DNA from: Clostridiales bacterium
Lineage (GTDB): Bacteria; Bacillota; Clostridia; Oscillospirales; Ruminococcaceae
Direction: 5' to 3'
NCBI GenBank assembly: GCA_012799315.1
Contig: JAAZLM010000136.1
Location: 1-12,507 of the forward strand
DNA length: 12,507 nt
How positions within the stretch are numbered: the first letter of the stretch is position 1; each line of letters begins with the position of its first letter. The translations under genes were made by a program, and so were the position numbers. Shown piece after piece: positions 1 through 6,310 of this stretch. Below the pieces are notes generated by a model. The model saw nothing but the letters and a program-made list of their open reading frames with translations, was not told the DNA's origin and ran no database searches.

Positions 1-562
1 TATTCTCGTCAATTTTATTAAAGTATCTATTCCTCCATGATGGGGGAATATCTTTCATTCCATCGGCTGCATATATTCCCTCTTTTGCTTTATCAAGCAC
101 CCGCATTGAAATATCCGTTGCTAGAATCTTTATCCTCCACATTGACTTTTTGGCTGCGAAATAATCATCGATTACCATTGCCAATGTATATGGCTCCTCA
201 CCCGATGAGCATCCAGCGCTCCATATGCGGATCTCTTTATTCCTTGCAGTTCGCTCAATCTGCGGTAAAATCTCATTCCTTAGGTAATTGAAATGCTCGA
301 TCTCCCTCATGAAAAAGGTATGATTTGTAGTGAGCTTGTTTATGAGATTCTGCACCTTTGCCCCTGATACATCGCTTAACACATCGTTTAAATACGATGT
401 GTAATCCGCATATCCCCCCTCGAAAAGAGTCCTGTTGAGTCGCCCTTCGATTAAGGTGCGCTTCTTCTTTAGATTTATTCCATAATTATCATATAGATAT
501 GTTGTCATTCTATCGAACTCAATATCTGTGAGCTTAATTATTATTATCAGCCCCTTTCCCAT
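1..562 (-). CDS. cheR: Chemotaxis protein methyltransferase CheR (partial, C-terminus beyond window)
   Basis: CheR transfers methyl groups from S-adenosylmethionine to glutamate side chains of chemoreceptors during adaptation. About 187 residues are visible; the family usually has 260-280, so the last third lies off the left edge. Seen: an N-terminal CheR helical domain (KLTDIEFDRM, then GINLKKKR and the basic RLNRTLF segment), a TTNHTFFMRE stretch matching the family TTN-T-FFR-E signature with Met where Phe/Arg spacing is usual, and the SAM-binding loop WSAGCSSGEEPYTLAM at about residues 114-129, followed by ILATDIS at 146-152, the second SAM-contact strand. It is the third gene of cheA-cheW-cheR and begins 16 bases after cheW. 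The start is uncertain: the ATG at 562 has no upstream Shine-Dalgarno, while AAAGGGG lies just inside the reading frame, so initiation could be at the ATA/ATT codons near 541-536. The family call is very secure. Confidence 0.95.
   Translation of the reverse strand, partial: MGKGLIIIIKLTDIEFDRMTTYLYDNYGINLKKKRTLIEGRLNRTLFEGGYADYTSYLNDVLSDVSGAKVQNLINKLTTNHTFFMREIEHFNYLRNEILPQIERTARNKEIRIWSAGCSSGEEPYTLAMVIDDYFAAKKSMWRIKILATDISMRVLDKAKEGIYAADGMKDIPPSWRNRYFNKIDEN
551..557 (-). promoter_or_regulatory. Shine-Dalgarno-like AAAGGGG inside the cheR 5' end
   Basis: Read on the minus strand, AAAGGGG lies at 557-551 and is followed by nine bases and then ATA (541-539) and ATT (538-536). The same AAAGGA plus nine-base geometry precedes cheA and the FliK-like gene. 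This suggests that cheR translation may begin at a non-AUG codon giving M-I-K-L-T-D, a typical CheR N-terminus, rather than at the ATG at 562. The positions are seen; the role is inferred. Confidence 0.4.
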
Positions 563-578
563 CGGATTACTGTATGCA

Positions 579-1070
579 CTAATCTTCGCTGATTGTTGCA
601 ACATCCTTAGTCTCGATTAATATTCTGCAATCAAGCACTAACTTAATCCCGCCGTTCATATCGACGATATAATCAATATATTTGCTTGCATTAACGCTCT
701 TATAGTCGGGAGTATCAGCAATATCGTCGGCTGTTACATTGATAACTTCTTCAACTCTATCGACAATTATGCCAAGAGAATCATCATCGACCGATATTAT
801 GATAATACAAGTGAAATCATCGTACGGGATCTCCTCTTTGCCGAATCTACTGCGAATATCCATCACGGGGATAATCTTCCCCCGTACATTCATGATGCCT
901 TTTATAAAATTCGGCATATTGGGCAACTCCGTTATATGCTGTATTCCGATAATTTCAATGACATAAGGGATCTCTATCCCGTATATTTGTTCACCGACTG
1001 CAAATGTCAATACCTTTTCGGCTTCTTCTAGTCCGGTTGTAGTATTATATTCGTTTTGATATTTTTCCAT
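579..1070 (-). CDS. cheW: Chemotaxis adaptor protein CheW
   Basis: CheW is the cytoplasmic adaptor that links chemoreceptor tips to the CheA kinase in the polar signalling array. The 163-residue product is one complete CheW/SH3-like domain after a short polar N-terminus. Visible family marks are VLTFAVGEQIYGIEI at about 20-34, the NFIKGIMNVRGKIIPVMDIRSRFG block at about 54-77 (the usual I-G-I-NLRG-IIPV-DL-R-F signature), LGIIVDRVEEVI at about 99-110 and a C-terminal KLVLDCRILI strand. The ATG at 1070 is preceded by AGGGGG with a seven-base spacer, which supports this start. It begins 20 bases after the cheA stop and is followed by cheR after 16 bases, so the three are almost certainly co-transcribed. 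Length and motifs are normal. Confidence 0.97.
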   Translation of the reverse strand: MEKYQNEYNTTTGLEEAEKVLTFAVGEQIYGIEIPYVIEIIGIQHITELPNMPNFIKGIMNVRGKIIPVMDIRSRFGKEEIPYDDFTCIIIISVDDDSLGIIVDRVEEVINVTADDIADTPDYKSVNASKYIDYIVDMNGGIKLVLDCRILIETKDVATISED

Positions 1071-1090
1071 AGCATAGCCCCCTGTTAAAA

Positions 1091-3103
1091 TTACAATGTG
1101 CCGATTAAATTAATGACATCAATAATTAAGCTGATATTTCCATCGCCCATTATAGTACATCCCGATATGCCCTGCTTTTTAACATCGAATTTGTTTAAGT
1201 ATGAAGGGAACGGCTTGACTACAACTTGCTGTTCACCGATTAATCTATCAACGAATAAGCAAATAGCCCTATCATCTGTTTCTACTAACATTAGGATACC
1301 TTTTTCTAGATCCTTAATTTGCGTATCGATATTAAATTTATTATATAATCTTAGGATCGGGTAGCATTCTCCCCTAATCATTATCATTTCGCCCTGTCCC
1401 GTATCATTAATTATCTGATCCGACTTGACTTTGAACGATTCCCTAATTGTTGAAATTGGCACTGTGAAGATCGATTCGCCAACTGCAACTTCCATTCCGT
1501 CGATTATTGCTAATGTGAGTGGGATCTTGACGATGAAGCTCGTTCCCTCACCCAAAGTGCTTTCCACATTGACCGAACCGCCAAGCTTCTCAATATTCTG
1601 CCTGACAACATCCATGCCAACACCCCTGCCGGAAAATTCCGTAACTTTATCTTTCATTGAGAATCCCGGCTCTAGAATTAGATTTAGCAATTCCTTATCC
1701 GTATATTCCTCCGCCGGCTTAGTTAACATATTGTTTTTCTTGGCCTTTTCTAGCACTTTATTTACATCGATTCCCTTACCATCGTCGGCAATGACGATTA
1801 TTACCTCGCCCGAGGCATTGCGTGCCGATAAGGTAATTTTACCCGTTGCGTCCTTGTCCGTTCTTGCTCTTTCCTCGCTAGTTTCGATCCCATGATCCAT
1901 GCAATTCCTAATAAGGTGCATGAGCGGATCGTTCAAATTGTCGATAATACTCTTATCAACTTCGGTTTCGCCACCCTCGATTATCAGATCGACATCTTTA
2001 TCAAGCTTAATTTTCATATCACGCACAATGCGATTCATCTTCTGGAATACACCGGATAGTGGCACCATTCTAATTGACATTACTATATCTTGTAATGTGT
2101 CGGTCAACTTCCTCAATTGGCGAGCCGCTTTATCAAAATTCTCAATATCAAGTCCCCTTAGATCGGGATTCGATGTTACCATGGATTCCGTTATGATAAT
2201 CTCACCGACAACGTCATGTAATTCATCAAGCTTAGTTAAATTAACGCTAATAAGACTCTGCTTGCCCGCCCTTGAATTCGTGATAGCATTGTTAATCTTG
2301 TCGATTTCGGCGGGCCTTGACTCGGTATCTGCACCACTGTCGACCTTTGCCTGTTCTCCATCATGACTAGAATGAATTTCCTCATACGATTCGACATTCA
2401 CGGTTTCTTCGATTAGCTTAAATATCTCCTCTTTAGAATTAGTAGGAATGAAGTGGAGCATGAAGCCATTTTCGATAATTTCCTTTGCGCTATCGGCATT
2501 CGTTTCAATATCCGATGGCTCATATTCGATATGTTCGCATTCATGGCGAATATTGTTAACAAGGAGGAATGCTCGCAAATTCTCCATCTTACATTCCTCA
2601 TCGAACAACACTTTTACCGTCGTCATTCCCATATCTTGATATCCTTTTTCTTTATCAGCATTTTTATGTACTGGCTTATCACTCACACTGCCGCCCTTTA
2701 ACTGCACAATATATTCTTCAATCTCGCCCTTCAATGTGCTGCAATCACTTTCATCATAATCGGGGGAGAGAATTCTGTCCATTTCAGCCTTAAAATAATC
2801 CGAACTCTTAAATACAAGATCATAGAGGTGCTCGATATTAGTTGAAATATTTTTATTTTCACGTATAATATAAAACATATCCTCGATTATATGTGCAAGT
2901 CCCGATAGTCCATCAAGTCCCATCATAGCGGACGAACCCTTGATAGTGTGCATTATACGGAAGATTTCGTTAATATCCTCATCATCGAATTGATTATTTT
3001 GTTCCGTTCTGAGTAAAATCTCGTCTAGCTGCTCTAATAATGTGTTTGTCTCAAAAATATACATGTCTAGCATTGTTTCCATGCCGGGATCGAATTTGCT
3101 CAT
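1091..3103 (-). CDS. cheA: Chemotaxis sensor histidine kinase CheA
   Basis: CheA autophosphorylates in response to receptor state and passes phosphate to CheY and CheB. With the start chosen here it has 670 residues, normal for the family. Domains in order: P1/Hpt (about 1-110) with the phosphorylated His52 in RIMHTIKGSS; P2, the CheY-docking domain (about 160-240); an acidic linker; P3 dimerisation (about 282-345, starting LISVNLTKLDELHDVVGE); P4 ATPase (about 346-530) with N box HLIRNCMDHGIE, G1 DDGKGI, and G2 SGRGVGMD; and P5, CheW-like (about 531-670). An ATG at 3112 is in frame but abuts the AAAGGA Shine-Dalgarno with no spacer; the ATG at 3103 sits nine bases from it and is preferred. 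The promoter region at 3226-3274 carries both sigma-28-like and sigma-A-like elements. First gene of cheA-cheW-cheR. Confidence 0.97.
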   Translation of the reverse strand: MSKFDPGMETMLDMYIFETNTLLEQLDEILLRTEQNNQFDDEDINEIFRIMHTIKGSSAMMGLDGLSGLAHIIEDMFYIIRENKNISTNIEHLYDLVFKSSDYFKAEMDRILSPDYDESDCSTLKGEIEEYIVQLKGGSVSDKPVHKNADKEKGYQDMGMTTVKVLFDEECKMENLRAFLLVNNIRHECEHIEYEPSDIETNADSAKEIIENGFMLHFIPTNSKEEIFKLIEETVNVESYEEIHSSHDGEQAKVDSGADTESRPAEIDKINNAITNSRAGKQSLISVNLTKLDELHDVVGEIIITESMVTSNPDLRGLDIENFDKAARQLRKLTDTLQDIVMSIRMVPLSGVFQKMNRIVRDMKIKLDKDVDLIIEGGETEVDKSIIDNLNDPLMHLIRNCMDHGIETSEERARTDKDATGKITLSARNASGEVIIVIADDGKGIDVNKVLEKAKKNNMLTKPAEEYTDKELLNLILEPGFSMKDKVTEFSGRGVGMDVVRQNIEKLGGSVNVESTLGEGTSFIVKIPLTLAIIDGMEVAVGESIFTVPISTIRESFKVKSDQIINDTGQGEMIMIRGECYPILRLYNKFNIDTQIKDLEKGILMLVETDDRAICLFVDRLIGEQQVVVKPFPSYLNKFDVKKQGISGCTIMGDGNISLIIDVINLIGTL

Positions 3104-3156
3104 ATATATCATTCCTTTCGCTTATTTAATTGCGATTAGTAACTGCGCCTAGATAG

Positions 3157-3189
3157 ATTGATAAAAAGTATCTTAAAACGCACATCATG
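3157..3189 (+). repeat. Non-coding similarity segment, copy 1
   Basis: ATTGATAAAAAG (3157-3168) and CACATCATG (3181-3189) occur in this order with a 12-base gap. The same two words recur in the same order at 5477-5518. This copy lies in the cheA leader, left of the FliK-like unit. Seen directly; the meaning is unknown. Confidence 0.4.
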
Positions 3190-3225
3190 GGGCGGTATTC
3201 TGCTCTATGTGACTTGTTATTATTC

Positions 3226-3254
3226 ATTATAACCTATATATTGATTATCGGCAA
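3226..3254 (-). promoter_or_regulatory. Sigma-A-type promoter for cheA-cheW-cheR
   Basis: On the minus strand the -35 TTGCCG (3254-3249) is followed by exactly 17 bases and a perfect -10 TATAAT (3231-3226). Transcription would start near 3219, giving a cheA leader of about 115 bases. The -35 has four of six consensus bases. It overlaps the sigma-28-like -10 element, so the two would compete or act in different growth phases. The elements are seen; activity is inferred. Confidence 0.55.
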
Positions 3255-3274
3255 GACCTAATATATCAGTTTTG
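3245..3274 (-). promoter_or_regulatory. Sigma-28 (sigma-D)-like promoter for cheA
   Basis: On the minus strand GCCGATAA (3252-3245) matches the sigma-28 -10 consensus exactly. The expected TAAA about 15 bases upstream is only approximated by CAAAAC at 3274-3269 (AAAC at spacing 16, AAAA at 17). The context, a chemotaxis operon divergent from another sigma-28 promoter, favours the call; the weak -35 and the fact that GCCGAT is a common word in this window count against it. Confidence 0.5.
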
Positions 3275-3297
3275 CTAGAAATATGCAAGATTTCATG

Positions 3298-3324
3298 TAA
3301 AGATTCCTATGTCTATGCCGATAT
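3298..3324 (+). promoter_or_regulatory. Sigma-28 (sigma-D/FliA) promoter for the FliK-like/FlhB-C-like pair
   Basis: TAAA at 3298-3301 is followed by exactly 15 bases and GCCGATAT at 3317-3324, the full consensus of Gram-positive sigma-D promoters. It lies 46 bases before the ATG at 3370, just upstream of a GAAAGGA ribosome binding site. No sigma-A promoter with an acceptable -35 is visible on this strand. This places the gene pair in the late flagellar class. Confidence 0.85.
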
Positions 3325-3369
3325 TTATAGTATAGTCATCTAAAACTATTACCGAAAGGATTTGCTATT

Positions 3370-5166
3370 ATGGCTGGCATTCATCAAATACGGACTCCCG
3401 TTTCGTCAAAGGGCTCTTCCCCGAATGTGAAGCCCGTTGGCATTAGCGGTGAAGTTTTTGATCTATCGGATCTCACCAAGGCGGGCAGCACTAGGAAAAT
3501 TGGCGGCGATATTAGTGGTGAATCCTCCGGATTACAGGGGAAGAATACATCTCTTGCTAGGCCCCCTCTACGGATTCTATCCGAATTATCGTCCGCATCG
3601 TCACAATTGAAGTCACTCCTGTCCGATGAATTACTCAGTGAAGTATCACGGGCGGGCGATTCCCTATTACAGCAAAAACTCGAATCACTACTTGATGCAA
3701 CACTCCTATCCCCGAATGAGATCTTCAATGAGATTGAAAAACAGACGGAGGGGACACTCCTCTATCGTGGCGAATTGTTCGACATTCTGCGTTCTTTGAT
3801 GGAGGATTCGCCATCGGCAGCGCTCAAAGATGCAATTGTCGACCTGCTAAAAGCATATAATAACAATATTTCTTCCCACGATATTCTAAGGGCAGTTGCT
3901 GCAAATCTTACTACTTTATCGGAATTATTCACTGGCAATGATAAAATCGTGCAAGAATTGCTTGCACTTTCTGCCCAGTTTAAGGGCGGCGATGTTGCTG
4001 ATAATTTTGGTGCATTGACTGAAAAGACAATCGTCACACTCGCCGGACTTGAGCGTAGCCTACTTTCAAACAATACGACACGTTCTTTATCCGCACTAAT
4101 AATTCACAACTTATCAAGATATAATCCCGATCCCGAATTAATCTCGCTTGCAAGGGCGGATCTGCTATCCCAGATTAGCGATAGCGCATTACGTGAGCAG
4201 ATCGGAAGTGCCATTGATCAGTTGCTCAGTGATATTGAGATCACTAAAATACGCAGTAATTCCAGTGATGAAATATTGCTGAAGCTTTCACTTTTCCTTG
4301 AAAAGAGTTTATCAAGTAGCACATATCTAAATTTAATCGAAGATAGGAATGGCGGACTTGCAAAATATTATAATAATCTTGTTCTAAGGCATAGTAACGG
4401 GAATGAGGGCGGTCTTAGTGTAATTATATCCATGATCCGCAGTCTACTCGTCGGTGAAGAGGGGCAAAGGCTATCGGGGCAAATTCCCCTAATTTTTGAG
4501 TCCGTGCATTCACTTGACGCACTTGTCGATAAGCTCAATCAGATACTTGAGAATATCCCCGATGATGGCTTGCGTCAAGATTTATACGATAATTTAGTGA
4601 AGATAATCGATTTAATGGGTGAAAATAATGAGCCGATAATTACACGGATGCAAGCACATCATTTAGGATCACTTGGCAATCTTGCTGAATTCCTCGGTGC
4701 TAATATCAACGATGCCTCCGTTCATTCGCTCACAAGCTTTGAGCCGGCGGCTTTATTGCAGGGGCTAATCGCATCACCTAGCTTTTTCACACCGCTGCTG
4801 CATTTCCTCCTTCCGCTCATTCACGATGACACTAAGGCATTCGGCGAATTGTGGGTCGATAATGACTGTGACGGTAATGACGGTGCCAAAGGCTCCCATA
4901 TGTTGCTGGCATTTGAGGTTGAGCGCATTGGCAATTTTGAGCTTGAGCTATATCAGATGGATAGTGAGTTGTCGATCTCGCTATATTGTCCGCCCGAATA
5001 TGCAGATAGTTTTTCCGCATTGAAGCAGAGCATCTCAAATATTGCTAAGCAGGCTGGATATAATGCTCGCGGGTTGCACATCGCCCCATTGGAGCGTAGC
5101 CGCACTCTCACGGATGTTTTCCCCAAAATCGCTAGTAGAAGGGCGGGATTAGATGTCAAAGCGTAA
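3370..5166 (+). CDS. FliK-like protein (Flg_hook C-terminal domain)
   Basis: The 598-residue product has the layout of flagellar hook-length control proteins. There is a polar, low-complexity N-terminus rich in Ser, Gly and Lys (about 1-60) with no signal peptide, a long mostly helical middle full of Leu/Ser/Asp, and a compact C-terminal domain (about 511-575) starting MLLAFEVERIGNFELELYQM, then SISLYCPPEYADSFSALKQS and a final GYNARGLHIAP. That alternation of strands and a helix resembles the FliK Flg_hook domain, which contacts the FlhB C-terminal domain to switch export from hook to filament substrates. The gene begins at an ATG nine bases after GAAAGGA and overlaps the downstream FlhB-C-like gene by 14 bases, which strengthens the reading. 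It may be the main FliK or, more likely given its separate sigma-28 control, an auxiliary paralogue. The function is inferred from domain resemblance and neighbour. Confidence 0.75.
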   Translation: MAGIHQIRTPVSSKGSSPNVKPVGISGEVFDLSDLTKAGSTRKIGGDISGESSGLQGKNTSLARPPLRILSELSSASSQLKSLLSDELLSEVSRAGDSLLQQKLESLLDATLLSPNEIFNEIEKQTEGTLLYRGELFDILRSLMEDSPSAALKDAIVDLLKAYNNNISSHDILRAVAANLTTLSELFTGNDKIVQELLALSAQFKGGDVADNFGALTEKTIVTLAGLERSLLSNNTTRSLSALIIHNLSRYNPDPELISLARADLLSQISDSALREQIGSAIDQLLSDIEITKIRSNSSDEILLKLSLFLEKSLSSSTYLNLIEDRNGGLAKYYNNLVLRHSNGNEGGLSVIISMIRSLLVGEEGQRLSGQIPLIFESVHSLDALVDKLNQILENIPDDGLRQDLYDNLVKIIDLMGENNEPIITRMQAHHLGSLGNLAEFLGANINDASVHSLTSFEPAALLQGLIASPSFFTPLLHFLLPLIHDDTKAFGELWVDNDCDGNDGAKGSHMLLAFEVERIGNFELELYQMDSELSISLYCPPEYADSFSALKQSISNIAKQAGYNARGLHIAPLERSRTLTDVFPKIASRRAGLDVKA

Positions 5167-5437
5167 ACTCCATTCGGCGGCAGCTTTAAAATACTCCGCC
5201 GACGAAAATCATGCGCCGATAGTTGTCGCATCGGGTCATGGCGAACTTGCTAGCAGGATAGTGAGTGTCGCTGAAGAAAATGGAATCCCCGTCTATCGTG
5301 ATGATAGCGCTGCAACACTGCTAACAATGTTGCAAGTCGGGGCGGAGATCCCGCCCAAATTATATCAAGTCATTGCCTCGATATATGCTGAAGTTCTAAA
5401 AACATCGGGCAAGATCATCGAAACAGAAAAGGATTAG
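5153..5437 (+). CDS. Free-standing FlhB C-terminal-domain protein (EscU/YscU/HrcU switch family)
   Basis: The 94-residue protein matches the cytoplasmic C-terminal part of FlhB after its cleavage site. LKYSADENHAPIVVASGHGE (about 12-31) corresponds to the family ALKY-APkVvAkG stretch, LASRIVSVAEENGIPVYRDD to the IreiAkengVPi-enp helix, and LTMLQVGAEIPPKLYQVIASIYAEVLK to the L-Ve-Gd-IPeelY-aVAeilayv end. The autocleavage N-P-T-H motif and all membrane segments of full FlhB are absent, so it cannot form the export gate itself. Similar small proteins (YlqH in Bacillus) are known as FlhB homologues. The ATG at 5153 has an AAGGGCGGG purine run upstream and overlaps the FliK-like gene by 14 bases, implying coupled translation. 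Its last codons form part of the terminator stem. The family is secure; the role, perhaps competing with or assisting FlhB-FliK contact, is inference. Confidence 0.88.
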   Translation: MSKRKLHSAAALKYSADENHAPIVVASGHGELASRIVSVAEENGIPVYRDDSAATLLTMLQVGAEIPPKLYQVIASIYAEVLKTSGKIIETEKD

Positions 5438-5465
5438 AGAAACTATTCTCTAATCCTTTTCTGTT
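5422..5465. terminator. Bidirectional hairpin terminator between convergent units
   Basis: A perfect 19-bp inverted repeat (5422-5440 with 5447-5465) has a six-base loop. The stem is purine-rich on one side and ends in CCUUUUCUGUU when read rightwards and CCUUUUCUGUUUC when read leftwards, so it can terminate both strands. It lies between the plus-strand FlhB-C-like gene, whose stop codon is inside the left arm, and the minus-strand operon ending at 5552. Confidence 0.85.
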
Positions 5466-5476
5466 GTAGAATTCTA

Positions 5477-5518
5477 ATTGATAAAAAGCTAGATCGAATC
5501 ACCGCAATTCACATCATG
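5477..5518 (+). repeat. Non-coding similarity segment, copy 2
   Basis: ATTGATAAAAAG (5477-5488) and CACATCATG (5510-5518) repeat the words of copy 1, here 21 bases apart. This copy lies just beyond the terminator, on the other side of the FliK-like/FlhB-C-like pair, in the 3' region of the convergent operon. A ten-base palindrome TAGAATTCTA (5467-5476) is directly adjacent. Confidence 0.4.
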
Positions 5519-5551
5519 AAGTTGACGCAGTATTGGGAGATTCTCCAGTAT

Positions 5552-6310
5552 CTAAGGTGTGTGGGAGGTTTCGTAAAGGTAGGCATTGCCCACCTTACCC
5601 ACCCTTTTTGCGACATTCATATGATGGAGAATGTTTAGTGCAGTGCAGGAGGCGGTCTGTGTTATTTTTGCCGCCCGACGATAGTCTTTTGTTGTGTAAT
5701 TCTTGGGTAGGTTTGGTGGTATTAATTTTATGTAGTCGGCGGGCGAATTTATTTCTAGCATCTTTACGATTGAGATTGGGATGTTCTCCATTCGGTGCGA
5801 TCCTTTTTTTCTATCCTTGCTCCAACCGTTTAAGATGCGGTATTCGTCAACATCGATTAGCACTAATCTCAGTCTTAAATTGGGATGATTTAAGTGTGAT
5901 TTGATTCTATATAACTCACGGAATGCGCTGTATTCGTTGCCTGTTTTCGGTGATTTTCGCTTTTTCGATGTTTCACCTGTTTCGGGATCCACCCATGTTA
6001 GCCATTTATTATGATGGATTGGGTGGATTATCGTCACTTTATAATCTTGTAGGAAGAAATCAAGCTTGTTTCTTAGGCTCCCTAGTTGCCGTGTTTGAAT
6101 TTCATATATATGATTGTTTTTGAATATATCGGCGAAGTATCTGCCGATCTTGACTTCATGGAATTCTTCATCTTCTTCAAAGAAATATTTTAATGTGGAG
6201 TGTACCATTCTTTCGGATTGTGTGCCGATTCTGTGCCGATTTTGGAGGCTATTCCTCGCTAATGCTAGTGCTTGTGATAGTTTTTCTTCCAATGCATTAC
6301 TCACTTTCAA
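5552..6310 (-). CDS. Uncharacterised protein, PD-(D/E)XK nuclease-like with C-terminal winged-helix-like region
   Basis: I do not recognise this family by name. The 252 residues have no signal peptide or membrane segment. The N-terminal half shows a nuclease-like order: a helix containing Glu33 in GTQSERMVHSTLKYFF, then VKIGRYFADIF with Asp61, then HIYEIQTRQ with Glu70-x-Gln72, a spacing like E...D...E-x-K/Q of PD-(D/E)XK enzymes with Gln in place of Lys. A basic stretch follows (about 114-123 and 161-173). Residues about 204-247 (TTKDYRRAAKITQTASCTALNILHHM, then a VGKVGNAYLYE hairpin) look like a winged helix. It is the last gene of the murD operon and overlaps the preceding stop codon by 14 bases, using TTG at 6310; GTG at 6304 is an alternative start with AGG six bases before it. 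The existence of the gene is fairly secure; the nuclease reading is inference. Confidence 0.8.
   Translation of the reverse strand: MKVSNALEEKLSQALALARNSLQNRHRIGTQSERMVHSTLKYFFEEDEEFHEVKIGRYFADIFKNNHIYEIQTRQLGSLRNKLDFFLQDYKVTIIHPIHHNKWLTWVDPETGETSKKRKSPKTGNEYSAFRELYRIKSHLNHPNLRLRLVLIDVDEYRILNGWSKDRKKGSHRMENIPISIVKMLEINSPADYIKLIPPNLPKNYTTKDYRRAAKITQTASCTALNILHHMNVAKRVGKVGNAYLYETSHTP

Noticed and set aside
1425..2366. Long plus-strand reading frames (about 155 codons each) opposite cheA.
   Set aside because: They are antisense shadows of the well-supported cheA gene; residue composition is unlike a folded protein and no ribosome binding sites are present.
3113..3219. cheA leader examined for a cyclic-di-GMP or other riboswitch.
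   Set aside because: No conserved riboswitch core or stable stem set could be matched; only a five-base AGATA/TATCT pair is visible.
5536..5546. GGAGATTCTCC palindrome just before the end of the minus-strand operon.
   Set aside because: Only five base pairs with a one-base centre; too short to support an operator or hairpin call.
5533..5904. Plus-strand 123-codon frame across the end of the nuclease-like gene.
   Set aside because: Cys/Arg/Leu-rich translation typical of an antisense shadow; the opposite strand has the coherent protein and operon position.
6223..6240. Two adjacent TGTGCCGATT words suggesting a tandem repeat.
   Set aside because: Only two copies inside a coding region, and TGCCGAT is a common word across this window.
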